A stretch of DNA of 64,000 bases from an uncultured Pelagibacteraceae bacterium (GCA_902559395.1 CACEHR010000005.1:21451-85450); one strand, 5' to 3'. Numbered from the stretch's first letter, positions 10,199-20,589 are shown. Numbers and translations: made by a program. The notes: a model not told the origin generated them from the sequence alone.

Positions 10199-11735
10199 TT
10201 CTTAGTTTCTTAAATGAAAATATTAAAAAAATATACAATAAAATTATAAATCCAAAAATTTTATTTCCAAATTTTGCAAATAGGGTCGACTCTATTTTTC
10301 TTGTCTCACTTAAATCTATGTAACCTGATTTATTTATATCAACTTTTTGCTCTATAACTCCAAGTGGATTAATAATTGCTGATGTACCATTATTTGCTGA
10401 TCTTAAAACATATTTTCCACTCTCTATCGCTCTAAAAATACTATGAGTTAAATGTTGCTCTGGTCCAATTGATTTACCAAACCAACCATCTTCAGAAATA
10501 TTTACAATATAATCAAACTTGCTATTTGAGAAAATTTTGCCAGAGTAAATTATCTCATAACAAATGAGAGGTAATATTTTCACTGATAAATTACTATATT
10601 TCAGATCAATTATGTTTCTTTCTGCACCTTTTGAATAAGATTGGTACTCATTAGTAATTGTTTTTAAACCAATACTTTTTAATATTTTTTCAAAAGGTAA
10701 AAATTCGCCAAAAGGAACAAGATTAATTTTCTTATATGAATTGATTATATTTAGATTGTGATCATAAATAGATAGTGAATTAAAATGTTTTATAGTTTTA
10801 TTATCATCTTCTTTGCTATTAATTCCTATTGCTAACAAATGATTTTCATTGAATTCATTTTCAAACAACCATTTGTATTCTTTTAGTTGATCTTGTGAAA
10901 TACCTGGAATTATACCTTCTGGCCAAATAAAAATTATTTTTTCATTTTTTTTAGTTGAACTGATTTCAATTAGCTCTTCTATTGCTGTTATAGGGTTAAT
11001 ATTATTATAAAATCTATCTATGCCTATATTTGAACTTAAAATTCTTATTTTATAATCAAGCTTTTTTAATTGTTGATTATTAAATTTTTCTAAATTTTGT
11101 GAACCAAGTATATAAAATGACATCGTTGTTACAAGAAATGCAATACAAATACTAATATCTTTTTTATTTTCTCTTAAAATGAATATTGATGGGCTTGTGA
11201 ATAATGAAATACAGAAAAGATTAAAGCTATAAGTGCCTATGATTGATGTGATGTTTAAAATTTCTATTTGATTATAGAAACTATAAGCAATTAAATTCCA
11301 AGGAAAACCAGTGAGTATTGATCCTCTTAGAAATTCTACTATTCCAAATATTAAAGAAAAAAGAAAAAATGAACTCAAATTTTCTTTTAGTTTTAAAACT
11401 ACAAATAAGTAAGCGACTAAAGCGTAAAATAAAGCCAGGAAACCAGGTATTAAAATTATTGTTAAAGGTATTAAAAATTTAAAATTTTGATCAAAGGTTA
11501 ATGATATTGATATCCAATATAAATTACTTACAAAATAACCAAACCCAAATAACCATCCATAAAGAAAAAATATTTTTTTATTTTTACAAAACTCTATTTT
11601 CTTTACTAAAAATATATAGAATAGACTGAAAGTTAAAAAATTAATTACAACATAATTAAATGGAGGTAAACTTAAGGAAGTAAGAGCTCCTAATAAAATT
11701 AAATAAATTAATTCAATATAAAATTTATTTTTCAA
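10191..11735 (-). CDS. lnt: Apolipoprotein N-acyltransferase
   Basis: This 514-residue inner-membrane enzyme adds the third acyl chain to outer-membrane lipoproteins. The first 210 or so residues form about six membrane segments, followed by a periplasmic nitrilase-fold domain. The Glu-Lys-Cys triad is visible in [17 protein letters not shown] (Lys a few residues before) and [13 protein letters not shown] final hydrophobic helix sits at the C-terminus. Lnt supports maturation of the lipoproteins encoded nearby (dolP, lptE, DUF3576). The hlyC/corC gene that usually lies between ybeY and lnt is absent. Confidence 0.95.
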   Translation of the reverse strand: MKNKFYIELIYLILLGALTSLSLPPFNYVVINFLTFSLFYIFLVKKIEFCKNKKIFFLYGWLFGFGYFVSNLYWISISLTFDQNFKFLIPLTIILIPGFLALFYALVAYLFVVLKLKENLSSFFLFSLIFGIVEFLRGSILTGFPWNLIAYSFYNQIEILNITSIIGTYSFNLFCISLFTSPSIFILRENKKDISICIAFLVTTMSFYILGSQNLEKFNNQQLKKLDYKIRILSSNIGIDRFYNNINPITAIEELIEISSTKKNEKIIFIWPEGIIPGISQDQLKEYKWLFENEFNENHLLAIGINSKEDDNKTIKHFNSLSIYDHNLNIINSYKKINLVPFGEFLPFEKILKSIGLKTITNEYQSYSKGAERNIIDLKYSNLSVKILPLICYEIIYSGKIFSNSKFDYIVNISEDGWFGKSIGPEQHLTHSIFRAIESGKYVLRSANNGTSAIINPLGVIEQKVDINKSGYIDLSETRKIESTLFAKFGNKIFGFIILLYIFLIFSFKKLRNE

Positions 11736-11736
11736 T

Positions 11737-12198
11737 TTAATTTATTTTTGATTGCACAGATTTATATAATAGATTTTCCTCTTTTAACATTTTCGAATAG
11801 TCTTTATTTTTTTTATGATCAAATCCTAAAAGATGAAGAAAACCATGTATGAATATTTTAGTAACTTTTTCTTTAAAAGATTTTAAATCTTGTGATCTTG
11901 GTTTGTCTAGATAATTATAGCTGATGATAATGTCTCCAAGATAAGTATTTTTTGAAATTTTTAAATTTTTATTTAATGGAAAAGATAAAATATCGGTAGA
12001 TTTATTTTTTTTTCTAAAAACCTTATTTAAATTTTTTATATTCTTATTGTTTGAAAGTAATAGTGTGAAAGTTACTTTTTTATTTAAAAATTTATATTTT
12101 TTTGGAAAAGCTTTACATATTTTTTTAAAAAAAATATCTTTATTTTTAAGCCTTTTTGACCAGGCCTTCTCCTCAGAGAAGACATTAATACTAATCAT
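11737..12198 (-). CDS. ybeY: Endoribonuclease YbeY (rRNA maturation)
   Basis: This 153-residue zinc-dependent RNase acts in 16S rRNA 3' processing and ribosome quality control. The metal-binding H-X3-H-X5-H motif is clear in HGFLHLLGFDHKK near residue 117. The conserved TDILSFPL segment precedes it. The start overlaps the phoH stop by 8 bases and the stop is one base from lnt. The gene is Lys-rich and AT-rich but full length. Confidence 0.95.
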   Translation of the reverse strand: MISINVFSEEKAWSKRLKNKDIFFKKICKAFPKKYKFLNKKVTFTLLLSNNKNIKNLNKVFRKKNKSTDILSFPLNKNLKISKNTYLGDIIISYNYLDKPRSQDLKSFKEKVTKIFIHGFLHLLGFDHKKNKDYSKMLKEENLLYKSVQSKIN

Positions 12199-13186
12199 TA
12201 TTTGAGTATGCTTTAACTATTTTAGAAACCAGTGGATGTCTAACTACATCTGAGTGATCAAAATCGACAATAGATATTTCCTTTAAATGTCCAAGCAACT
12301 CTTTTGATCGAACCAATCCTGACATGTTTTTATTTGGTAAATCAATTTGAGAAGGATCTCCATTAACTACTATTTTAGAATTTTCTCCAATACGTGTTAA
12401 AAACATTTTAATCTGAGTATCTGTAGCATTTTGCGCTTCATCTAAAATTGCAAAGGAATTTTTAAGAGTTCTACCTCTCATAAAAGCTAAAGGTGCAATC
12501 TCTATATCTCCAATCTCAATCATTCTCTGAATTTTTTCAAAGTCAAAGAGATCATATAAAGAGTCATACAAAGGTCTAAGATAAGGATCTACTTTTTCCT
12601 TCATATCACCAGGTAAAAATCCCAAACGCTCACCTGCTTCTACAGCAGGTCTTGAAAGAATAATTCTCTCAATCTTTTTTTCTAAAAGCATTGTTAAGCC
12701 TACGGCAACTGCCAGAAAAGTTTTTCCAGTTCCTGCTGGCCCGGCTGAAATTACAATATCACTCTCTCTCAAAGCTCTCACATAGTTTTTTTGTTTTTCA
12801 GATCTAGGAATTATAGATTTTTTTGGAGTTTTGATAATATCTGTAACATTATTATTTTTTACTTTTTCATTAATCATAAAGTTATCAACCGATGAAAGTA
12901 TATCTTTATTCTCTATACTTCCATTATTAATAAACTGATTAGCCAAAAATTGAATAGCATTTTTAATTTTTTCATTCTTTTCAGGTGTTGATTTAATTAA
13001 AATTGAATTTCCCCTTGAATATAAACTGCAATTTGTAATTTTTTCTAATTCTTGTAAATTTTTATTAAATTCCCCAACAACACCCATTAACAAGTCATTG
13101 TCTTGAAATATAACACTTAAAGAATTGTTATCTGAATAAACAAATTTTAAAGACTGATCGATATTTTTTTTAGTTATTCCACTCAA
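12191..13186 (-). CDS. phoH: PhoH-like ATPase
   Basis: This 331-residue protein has an N-terminal KH-like region (about 1-110) and a RecA-like ATPase domain. The Walker A is GPAGTGKTFLA near residue 151 and the Walker B is FAILDEAQN. The phoH-ybeY pair is conserved across bacteria and PhoH is linked to RNA metabolism, though its exact substrate is not established. It lies 3 bases after miaB. It is closer to the YbeZ form (about 340 residues) than to the E. coli PhoH2 toxin-associated form. Confidence 0.93.
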   Translation of the reverse strand: MSGITKKNIDQSLKFVYSDNNSLSVIFQDNDLLMGVVGEFNKNLQELEKITNCSLYSRGNSILIKSTPEKNEKIKNAIQFLANQFINNGSIENKDILSSVDNFMINEKVKNNNVTDIIKTPKKSIIPRSEKQKNYVRALRESDIVISAGPAGTGKTFLAVAVGLTMLLEKKIERIILSRPAVEAGERLGFLPGDMKEKVDPYLRPLYDSLYDLFDFEKIQRMIEIGDIEIAPLAFMRGRTLKNSFAILDEAQNATDTQIKMFLTRIGENSKIVVNGDPSQIDLPNKNMSGLVRSKELLGHLKEISIVDFDHSDVVRHPLVSKIVKAYSNND

Positions 13187-13189
13187 ATT

Positions 13190-14518
13190 TTATGCAACCT
13201 TCTTGTCTGAATTAGTTATAGCTTCACCGAATAAAGTATTTCTATTACTATCTTTAATTCTCACTTTAACTATTTTTCCAATATCATTCTTTTTACCATT
13301 AAAAATTACAGATGTCATATACTCAGATCTACCAAAAGCTTTGTTTTTATCTTCGGTTAAATTTTCAACCAATACATCAATAACTTTACTCTCCAATGAT
13401 TTATTCATTCGTATTTGATTTTCGAATAAAATATTCTGAATTTTTTCTAATCTTTCAATAGAAATTTTTTTTTCAATTAATTCTAAATTTTCAGCTATTG
13501 TTCCTGGTCTTGGGCTAAAGATGAAAGAATAAGAGTTAATAAATTTTACCCTTTCAATTAAATTAAAGGTATCTTTAAAATCCTGATCTTCTTCACCAGG
13601 ATAACCTATTATAAAATCGCTTGAAAATTCTATATTTGGATTAATTTCTTTTAATTTATCAAAAGTATTTAAATATTCCTCAATAGTATGTTTTCTGTTC
13701 ATTAATTTTAAAATTTTATTAGATCCACTTTGGACAGGTAAATGCACAAGTGGCATTAACTTTTTAGAATTTTTATAAACTTCAATCAAATCCTCCGTCA
13801 TATCTTTTGGGTGAGATGTTGTATATCTAACTCTTTTAATTTCAGATATTTTTTCAATGTTAAATATTAAATCTGATAGTCTGTATCCTTCATTATCATA
13901 AGCATTTACATTTTGACCAAGTAAAATTATTTCTTTTGCACCATTATCAGCTAAATATTTTGCTTCATCCAAAATTTGATTAAATGGTCGAGAATATTCT
14001 GGTCCTCTTGTGTATGGGACTACACAAAAATGACAGAACTTATCACATCCTTCTTGAATGGTTAAAAAAGATGAAACTTTTCCAGCTTCATTTTTTATTT
14101 TGCTTAAATATTTAAATTTAGAAACTGCATCAAACTCAGTCTCTTCTATCTTTTTCTTTTTTTCAGTATAATTTATAATTGTATCGTTAATTTTATGATA
14201 AGCTTGAGGACCAATTACTAAATCTATGTAAGGTTCTCTTTTAAGCATTTCTTGGTTTTCTGCTTGAGCAACACACCCTGCAATAATCACCAATGGTTTT
14301 TTTTTAGATCTAAAAATTTTTTTTACTCTACCTATTTCATGATAAACTTTTTCTTTTGCTTTATCCCTAATGTGACATGTGTTTAAAAGATAACAGTTTG
14401 CTTCTTCATACTTCTCTGTTTTTTCATAACCAATTTTTTTAACTGAATCATATATCCTATTAGAGTCATACTCATTCATTTGACATCCAAACGTTTTAAT
14501 AAATATTTTTTGATTCAT
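13190..14518 (-). CDS. miaB: tRNA-2-methylthio-N6-dimethylallyladenosine synthase
   Basis: This 442-residue radical-SAM methylthiotransferase modifies A37 of tRNAs that read UNN codons. It has the N-terminal UPF0004 domain (FGCQMNEYDS, with further Cys in NTCHIRDKA and AGCVAQ), the radical-SAM CxxxCxxC motif in CDKFCHFCVVPYTRG, and a C-terminal TRAM domain. Length fits the family. It is followed closely by phoH and preceded 2 bases away by fur. The RimO/MtaB alternative is less likely because of the GCQMNEYDS opening and the neighbours. Confidence 0.96.
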   Translation of the reverse strand: MNQKIFIKTFGCQMNEYDSNRIYDSVKKIGYEKTEKYEEANCYLLNTCHIRDKAKEKVYHEIGRVKKIFRSKKKPLVIIAGCVAQAENQEMLKREPYIDLVIGPQAYHKINDTIINYTEKKKKIEETEFDAVSKFKYLSKIKNEAGKVSSFLTIQEGCDKFCHFCVVPYTRGPEYSRPFNQILDEAKYLADNGAKEIILLGQNVNAYDNEGYRLSDLIFNIEKISEIKRVRYTTSHPKDMTEDLIEVYKNSKKLMPLVHLPVQSGSNKILKLMNRKHTIEEYLNTFDKLKEINPNIEFSSDFIIGYPGEEDQDFKDTFNLIERVKFINSYSFIFSPRPGTIAENLELIEKKISIERLEKIQNILFENQIRMNKSLESKVIDVLVENLTEDKNKAFGRSEYMTSVIFNGKKNDIGKIVKVRIKDSNRNTLFGEAITNSDKKVA

Positions 14519-14520
14519 AA

Positions 14521-14934
14521 TTATTGGGATTTTTTCTTAACCCCATATAATTCTAATTTATGGTCTACTAATTTATATCCATATTTTTCTGCAACTTTTT
14601 TTTGTAACTTTTCAATTTCTTCGTCTACAAATTCTATAATCTCACCAGTTTTCACATCTATTAAATGATCGTGATGGCCTTCATTTAATTCTTCATATCT
14701 AGCTTTTCCACCTTTAAACTCATGCTTTGTTAATATTCCAGATTCTTCAAATAGTTTTACTGTTCTATAAACAGTTGCAATACTTATTTTTGGATCGATT
14801 TTAGACACTCTATTATAAAGTTCATCAACATCCGGATGGTCAGAAGACTCTGACATTACTTGTGCAATTACTCTTCTTTGATCAGTTAATTTAACTCCTT
14901 TTGCTATACATTTTTGCTCTATTGTTTCTGACAT
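14521..14934 (-). CDS. fur: Ferric uptake regulator family repressor
   Basis: This 137-residue protein has a winged-helix DNA-binding half (KLTDQRRVIAQVM, then ISIATVYRTVKLFEESGIL as recognition helix) and a dimerisation half with the metal site EGHHDHLIDVKTGEIIEF. The layout fits Fur or the related Mur more than Zur, since the CxxC structural zinc sites are missing. It sits between tsaB and miaB, the usual place for fur in alphaproteobacteria. In marine oligotrophs it is likely to control iron or manganese uptake. rimI, often just upstream, is absent. Confidence 0.92.
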   Translation of the reverse strand: MSETIEQKCIAKGVKLTDQRRVIAQVMSESSDHPDVDELYNRVSKIDPKISIATVYRTVKLFEESGILTKHEFKGGKARYEELNEGHHDHLIDVKTGEIIEFVDEEIEKLQKKVAEKYGYKLVDHKLELYGVKKKSQ

Positions 14935-14943
14935 AAAATAATT

Positions 14944-15330
14944 TTAACTTAAATAAATAGGGTTAATCAAATTTTTTTTAATATTAAATTTATCGCACAA
15001 ATGAGGGATATTTTCGTATTTTATGTCTTTTTCACCTTTAAAATCTTGAATGCTATAACAATAGTAATCAATATTATTAGTTAAATTAAATGCTTTAACT
15101 ATAGAAAATGAATTTCTTATTCCTGCAAAACTTCCAGGCCCTCTATTTAAATAAATTGTATTAATATCTTTCAAGTTTAATTGATGAGAATTTAAAAAAT
15201 CATTAATAATTAAAGTTAATTTTTCATAATTAATTTTAGTATTCTCTTTAGTAATATTATAAATATCATTACTAGTTATGATCATTAAAAAAATTTTTTC
15301 ACTGGCTACATCAATTATCAGTTTATTCAT
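14944..15330 (-). CDS. tsaB: Miniature TsaB-like t6A biosynthesis protein
   Basis: TsaB is the inactive Kae1-like partner of TsaD in making t6A37 of ANN-decoding tRNAs. The first 85 residues match it well: an MNKLIIDVAS start (family MxILAIDTA), then YLNRGPGSFAGIRNSFSIVKAF, the phosphate-binding region. The end, NPIYLS, matches the PVYLR C-terminus of full-length TsaB. At 128 residues it is only slightly more than half the usual 230, so most of the second lobe appears to be deleted internally. I start at 15330; 17 extra in-frame codons upstream are not family-like. The 5' end overlaps the divergent deacetylase gene. Confidence 0.8.
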   Translation of the reverse strand: MNKLIIDVASEKIFLMIITSNDIYNITKENTKINYEKLTLIINDFLNSHQLNLKDINTIYLNRGPGSFAGIRNSFSIVKAFNLTNNIDYYCYSIQDFKGEKDIKYENIPHLCDKFNIKKNLINPIYLS

Positions 15331-16339
15331 AATTATTTTATTTTCTAATATCAGTTCTAAATCAGATGAAAATAATATCAAATACTATTCCAATGATGAA
15401 GGAATTCTATCAATTATGTATCACCGTTTTAATGAGAATAAGTACCCCTCAACCAATATTAAAATGGATATATTTAAGGAACATATAAATATTATTAAGA
15501 ACTCAGATTTTAATTTTCATAATCCAAATAATTTTGATGAACAGTTTAATAAACCAAAACAAAAAAAAGAAATTCTTATAACTATCGATGATGCTTTTGA
15601 ATCTTTTTATACTGAAGCATGGCCTTATCTAAAAGAAAATAAAATTCCATTTATTTTATTTGTTTCAACTGAACCAGTGGGAAAAAGAGGTTACATGGCT
15701 TGGGAACAAATTAAAGAGGTTGAAGGGAATGAATTTGCAAATATAGGACATCATTCTCATACTCATGAATATCTCATAGATGTAAGCAATGAAGAATTTA
15801 TTTTAGATATTGAAACGGCTAATAAAATTTTTCTAAGGGAACTTGGTTATATCCCTAACCTATTCTCATATCCCTTTGGTGAATACTCTAAATTTATGAA
15901 AGACTATATATCTAAAAATTTCAAATTTGCTTTTGGTCAGCATTCTGGTGTTATTGATTTAAATAAAGATAAATTTGAGTTACCTAGATTTCCAATTAAT
16001 GAAAAATATGGAGAAATAAAAAGATTTAAATCAATAATAAATTATTTTCCACTTGAGTATAAAAAAATTCTTCCTGAGGAAAAACAATTATTCGAAAACA
16101 CAAACCCTCCAAATTTCAAAGTTGAATTTTTCAAGGAGCAAAAAAATTTATCTAATATTAATTGCTATTCTAATGAGGGAGATGTTTGGGACAAATCAAA
16201 AACAACATTAACTAACAACTCTTTAACGATTGAATTTAGAGAACCATTCAGACCAAGAAGAGGAAGAATTAATTGTTCTCTGAATGATGATGGAAAATGG
16301 AGATGGTTTGGTGTGCAATTTCCTATAAAAGAGAATTAA
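15278..16339 (+). CDS. Polysaccharide deacetylase (NodB-type), exported
   Basis: This 353-residue protein has an N-terminal hydrophobic signal segment (about residues 5-24). The NodB fold shows the Asp-Asp motif in LITIDDAFESFY and the metal-binding HSHTH in GHHSHTHEYL, plus SYPFGEYSKF. Substrates of this family are N-acetylated or O-acetylated polysaccharides or peptidoglycan; the exact one cannot be told here. A C-terminal 90-residue extension has no motif I recognise. The first 53 bases overlap the start of tsaB on the other strand. The stop overlaps the stop of the glucosaminidase gene within TTAA. Confidence 0.85.
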   Translation: MIIKKIFSLATSIISLFIIILFSNISSKSDENNIKYYSNDEGILSIMYHRFNENKYPSTNIKMDIFKEHINIIKNSDFNFHNPNNFDEQFNKPKQKKEILITIDDAFESFYTEAWPYLKENKIPFILFVSTEPVGKRGYMAWEQIKEVEGNEFANIGHHSHTHEYLIDVSNEEFILDIETANKIFLRELGYIPNLFSYPFGEYSKFMKDYISKNFKFAFGQHSGVIDLNKDKFELPRFPINEKYGEIKRFKSIINYFPLEYKKILPEEKQLFENTNPPNFKVEFFKEQKNLSNINCYSNEGDVWDKSKTTLTNNSLTIEFREPFRPRRGRINCSLNDDGKWRWFGVQFPIKEN

Positions 16340-17400
16340 ATTAAACTCTCTAAATCTTTGCTTGATGGCAACAATCTCGCCTCATCAAAATCTTTTAGGT
16401 TATTTTGTTCAATAATTTTTTGTAAAACTTCTATATACCGGCTTCCTGTTTCTGCATATTTATCTAAATGTTTAGACAAAATCAGACTATCTAAAGGTTT
16501 ATTTTTATTTCTAAGTTCTGTTCTTGCTTTCCTTAAATTTTTATACGTTGAGTGTGTATTTAAATTTCTTAAATATGCTCTTACAGATAATTGTAAACTA
16601 TGAAATTTCATAACTTTATGATCTTTGCCCTCATCAGCATTTTTAGGTTTTAATCCTTCTCCAGACCAAGTCCATTGTCCAAATAAAGCATTTCCCTTTA
16701 AAGCAAATCTTGAAGTACCCCAACCAGTTTCTTTTGCAGCTTGAGCTATTGCCAATGAAACTGGTATTTCATCCATTCTTACTTTCAAAGTAGATAAATC
16801 ATTTTTTCTTACACCGTATTGTTTGTACTTTTTTTCTAACCATTTTTTTTCAATATCAGTGTTGCTATTTTTATTTAAAATTGTGAATAATCTTTTTCTG
16901 TCAACTCTAATTTTATTGTTTTCCTTAACAATTAAAGGGAGAACAATTTTTATAAACATATCTTTTCTTTTTTTAGTATTTCCAATATTTTTAATTTCAT
17001 TTGGTAGAAGACCAATATCTATTGGTTTAACTAATTTTGTATCTCTTACATCTTTTAAATTATAATTTACTTCTTTAAATAATGAGTCAATCTCTGATGT
17101 TGTATACCTGACTAGATTAATTTCAGAATTATTTTCTTCTAAAATATCATATAATAAATCTCTTTCATCAGTATCTGCTGTTAAGTCTTCTTCAATCAAT
17201 TTATCTTTATTTAAAGTATTATTTAAAATGTTTTTAGAATTATTGGTAAATTCTTTATTATTAAAATTTTTATCTGTAAAATTTATAATTATCGGCGATA
17301 CATAAAAGAATGAAATTACAATTAAAGAACTTAAAAAAAATCGAGAAACTATATTAAGACTTTTATTTTTTATAAAACCTGATTTTTTAAATTTTCTCAT
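16336..17400 (-). CDS. Bax-like glucosaminidase domain protein
   Basis: This 354-residue protein has one N-terminal membrane anchor (about residues 17-38), a disordered acidic stretch, and a C-terminal glucosaminidase domain. PVSLAIAQAAKETGWGTSRFALKGNALFGQW contains the catalytic Glu and the family ETGWG and NLFG-type motifs. This is the E. coli Bax family (COG2992), whose domain cleaves N-acetylglucosamine bonds in peptidoglycan. It probably acts in the periplasm tethered to the inner membrane. It is convergent with the deacetylase gene, so both cell-wall genes lie tail to tail. Confidence 0.83.
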   Translation of the reverse strand: MRKFKKSGFIKNKSLNIVSRFFLSSLIVISFFYVSPIIINFTDKNFNNKEFTNNSKNILNNTLNKDKLIEEDLTADTDERDLLYDILEENNSEINLVRYTTSEIDSLFKEVNYNLKDVRDTKLVKPIDIGLLPNEIKNIGNTKKRKDMFIKIVLPLIVKENNKIRVDRKRLFTILNKNSNTDIEKKWLEKKYKQYGVRKNDLSTLKVRMDEIPVSLAIAQAAKETGWGTSRFALKGNALFGQWTWSGEGLKPKNADEGKDHKVMKFHSLQLSVRAYLRNLNTHSTYKNLRKARTELRNKNKPLDSLILSKHLDKYAETGSRYIEVLQKIIEQNNLKDFDEARLLPSSKDLESLI

Positions 17401-17406
17401 AACTAA

Positions 17407-17949
17407 TTATTGTATAGCAACAACTTCTTTTACCTCTGGTAAATAATGACATAAAAGATTTTGAACACCTTGTTTCAAAGTCATTGTTGAACTAGGACAG
17501 CCTGAACAACTCCCTTGTAATTGTACCTTAACAATTCCGTCCTTAAACTCTTTAAATTTTATATCTCCACCATCTCTAGCAACAGCAGGTCTTATTTTTT
17601 CTTCTAAAATTTTTACAATTTTTGATTCAATTTCACTCAAATCTAAATCTTCTTCTTTTATATTTTCATCAATTACAAACTCTTTACCATCTGCGTAAAA
17701 ATCATTTATTAAAGAAATTACAATATGTTTTATTTCGTCCCACTTAATTTTTTCGTTCTTATTTACTGAAATAAAATCTTGACCTAAAAAAATACCCTCA
17801 ACACCATTTATTGACATAATATTTCTCACTAATTCATTTTGTATGTCCTCTTTATTTGTAATTTCATAAGGACCACTGTTTGAAACTTTCTTCCCGGGAA
17901 GAAATTTCAAAGAATTTGGATTTGGTGTTACTTCTGTTTGAACGAACAT
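17407..17949 (-). CDS. Nfu-type iron-sulfur scaffold/carrier protein
   Basis: This 180-residue protein has an N-terminal Nfu_N domain (about 1-85, TEVTPNPNSLKFLPG) and a C-terminal NifU domain. The cluster-binding CxxC is in LQGSCSGCPSSTMTLKQGVQ near residue 150. Nfu proteins carry Fe-S clusters from the assembly scaffold to target enzymes, which here would include MiaB and endonuclease III. The layout matches alphaproteobacterial and mitochondrial NFU1. The gene lies 6 bases upstream of the glucosaminidase gene, with a 52-base gap before trpS. Confidence 0.93.
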   Translation of the reverse strand: MFVQTEVTPNPNSLKFLPGKKVSNSGPYEITNKEDIQNELVRNIMSINGVEGIFLGQDFISVNKNEKIKWDEIKHIVISLINDFYADGKEFVIDENIKEEDLDLSEIESKIVKILEEKIRPAVARDGGDIKFKEFKDGIVKVQLQGSCSGCPSSTMTLKQGVQNLLCHYLPEVKEVVAIQ

Positions 17950-18001
17950 AAATTATATATAGTGAATATTTTAAAAATTAAAACTTGATAATAAATTTTT
18001 A

Positions 18002-19003
18002 TTAAAAACCTACTATTTCTTTAATTCTTTCAATCTTTTTGGATGCAATTAAATTAGCTTTTTCAACTCCATCTAGAAGAATTTTATCTAAATAACTTTT
18101 ATCTCCTAAAAGTTTTTTTATCTCATTAGAAATAGGTTCAATTTTATTTACAAGTTCTTCAGCTAATTGTTCTTTAAATTCTGAAAAGTTTTTACCTGAA
18201 AAATTTTTTACTGAGTTTTGCAGTGTAGAATTAGTTAAGCTTGAATATATTCCTAAAAGATTCTTTGCCTCTAATCTATCATCAAGTTCCTTTATATCTT
18301 GTGGCATAGGTAAAGGATCAGTTTTTGCTTTTTTTATTTTGTTTATTATTTGATCTTTATCATCTGTTAAATTTATTCTGCTTAAATCTGATAATTCCGA
18401 TTTACTCATTTTTTTTGAACCATCTTTTAAACTCATTATCCTAGAAAACTCTTTTTGAATTAAAGGTTCTGGAACTTGAAGAAAATTTTCTACCTCAAAA
18501 TCATTATTGAATTTTTGAGCTATGTCTCTACACAACTCCAAATGTTGTTTTTGATCATCACCTACCGGAACATGAGTAGCATCGTATAAAAGAATATCAG
18601 CTGCCATTAAAACTGGATAAGAATATAATCCAATACTAGCTTTCTCTTTATCTTTGCCGGCCTTCTCTTTGAATTGGGTCATTCTATTTAACCAACCCAT
18701 TCTAGCAACACAGCTTAATATCCATGCTGCTTCTGCGTGAGCAGCCACCCTAGATTGATTAAAAATTATACTTTTTTTTGGATCTATTCCACTTGCAATA
18801 AAAGTTGCAACAGTTTCACGAATATTATTTTTTAATTCTTTAGGATCTTGCCTTACTGTAATGGCATGTAGATCAACTACACAAAAAATACATTTATTAT
18901 CTTTTTCATTATTTAAGTCTACAAAGTTTTTTATGGCACCTAAATAATTTCCAAGATGAAGATTACCTGTAGGCTGAACGCCAGAGAATATTTTTTTACC
19001 CAT
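18002..19003 (-). CDS. trpS: Tryptophanyl-tRNA synthetase
   Basis: This 333-residue class I aminoacyl-tRNA synthetase has the HIGH-type signature in [21 protein letters not shown] near the N-terminus. The KMSKS motif is in [15 protein letters not shown] near residue 200. The middle [18 protein letters not shown] segment is typical of TrpS. Length matches the bacterial family (about 330). It follows murJ by 4 bases and is probably cotranscribed with it. Confidence 0.97.
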   Translation of the reverse strand: MGKKIFSGVQPTGNLHLGNYLGAIKNFVDLNNEKDNKCIFCVVDLHAITVRQDPKELKNNIRETVATFIASGIDPKKSIIFNQSRVAAHAEAAWILSCVARMGWLNRMTQFKEKAGKDKEKASIGLYSYPVLMAADILLYDATHVPVGDDQKQHLELCRDIAQKFNNDFEVENFLQVPEPLIQKEFSRIMSLKDGSKKMSKSELSDLSRINLTDDKDQIINKIKKAKTDPLPMPQDIKELDDRLEAKNLLGIYSSLTNSTLQNSVKNFSGKNFSEFKEQLAEELVNKIEPISNEIKKLLGDKSYLDKILLDGVEKANLIASKKIERIKEIVGF

Positions 19004-19007
19004 AAAA

Positions 19008-20537
19008 TTAATACTTTAATTTAATATCATTCATTTGAAAAGCTTTGATGAAATAACACAAAATCAAATAAAACAATAATCCTAATATAACAGATAAAAC
19101 TAAATAAAAAGATTTAATTGATTGATTAAATGATAATTCAGTTTGGAAAAAATTTAACATAAAGTTAAAAAATAAACCCATCATAATTGATGCAAAAATT
19201 ATTTTAATAAATTTAATAAAAAATATTTGGTTAAAATAAAATAATTGTCGATTTTTTAAAAATAAAAATAATAAAATTGAATTAAACCAAGATGAAATAG
19301 ATGTGGCTATTGGAATTATTATAAAACCAATTTCACTAAAATAATACAAACTAATAAAAATATTAACCAATACTGAAATAAAAGAAATGTAGAATGGAGT
19401 TTTGGTATCGTGGTTTGCAAAGAAAAAACTTGAAAAAACTTTTATCAATGCAAAAGCAGGCAGACCTAAAGCAAAATAATATAAAGCTAAGCTTGAGTTA
19501 CTCACCGAATTTTCATTGAAAGACCCATAGCCAAATAAAGCTGAAATAATTTGTTCCGATCCTATGATTAAAGCGATAGTTGCGGGGAGACTTAAGAATA
19601 AACTTAATTCTAGAGCTTTATTTTGTATAAACAAAATCTTATTTTTTTTTCTAGATTGAATATGTTTTGAAAGTTGTGGGAGTATAACAACACCAATTGC
19701 AATACCAGCTATAGCTAGGTTAATTTGATAAATTCTATCTGCATAATACAAATAAGAAACTGCACTTGCTTGAAAAGATGCAATTATTGTTCCAATTAAG
19801 ATATTAATTTGAGTTACTCCAGAGGAAAAAATACTTGGCAAAAGTTTTTTAAAAAAAAACCTAACTTTATTACTTACTCTAAAATTGAAATTAAATTCAA
19901 GTGAGTAATATTTAGAAACGTATTTGTATAAAAATATTAACTGTAAGAAACCGGCTAAAGAAACCCCATAAGATAAATAATAAACTAACTGGTCACCTAA
20001 AGATCTAGAAAAAATTAACACCAAAATTAAAACAATATTCAAAATTATTGGGGCTGCTGCTGCAGCTGCAAACTTATTATGTGAATTTAAAATTGCAGAA
20101 AAAAATGAAGCTAGACAAATAAAAAACAAAAAGGGAAAAGTAATTCTTGTTAAATTTATGGCTACCTCCATTTTTTCTAAATCACCTACAAATCCTGGAG
20201 CGATAATTGAAACAAATGCAGGCATAAAAATTTCAATTATTATTAGTAAAAATAACAACCCTAAAAAAAGGAGATTAAAAATATCATTAGCAAATTTGTT
20301 TGATTTTTTTTTTCCCTTAGTAATTTCTGATGAATAACTTGGGACGAATGCAGCGTTAAAAGTGCCTTCGGCAAATAACCTTCTAAAAGTATTTGGAATT
20401 CTAAATGCTACAAAAAAGGCATCCGCCAACATCCCTGTTCCTAGAAAAATTGCTATTAAAATATCTCTTAAATAACCGAGCAATCTACTAATGATAGTAT
20501 AAAAACCGAATGTACCTGTTGACTTAAGTAAGTTCAT
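19008..20537 (-). CDS. murJ: Lipid II flippase MurJ
   Basis: This 509-residue inner-membrane protein of the MOP superfamily has about 14 hydrophobic segments. It moves lipid II to the periplasmic face for peptidoglycan synthesis. The N-terminal [19 protein letters not shown] and [20 protein letters not shown] segments carry the conserved arginines of the central cavity, and [11 protein letters not shown] follows directly. These are the diagnostic MurJ signatures. It is divergent from maeB across a 52-base gap and is followed by trpS. Confidence 0.96.
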   Translation of the reverse strand: MNLLKSTGTFGFYTIISRLLGYLRDILIAIFLGTGMLADAFFVAFRIPNTFRRLFAEGTFNAAFVPSYSSEITKGKKKSNKFANDIFNLLFLGLLFLLIIIEIFMPAFVSIIAPGFVGDLEKMEVAINLTRITFPFLFFICLASFFSAILNSHNKFAAAAAAPIILNIVLILVLIFSRSLGDQLVYYLSYGVSLAGFLQLIFLYKYVSKYYSLEFNFNFRVSNKVRFFFKKLLPSIFSSGVTQINILIGTIIASFQASAVSYLYYADRIYQINLAIAGIAIGVVILPQLSKHIQSRKKNKILFIQNKALELSLFLSLPATIALIIGSEQIISALFGYGSFNENSVSNSSLALYYFALGLPAFALIKVFSSFFFANHDTKTPFYISFISVLVNIFISLYYFSEIGFIIIPIATSISSWFNSILLFLFLKNRQLFYFNQIFFIKFIKIIFASIMMGLFFNFMLNFFQTELSFNQSIKSFYLVLSVILGLLFYLILCYFIKAFQMNDIKLKY

Positions 20538-20589
20538 AAATCATATTAGTCTTAATTTTACCCCAATTGTACACTTATTGTTATCAGAA

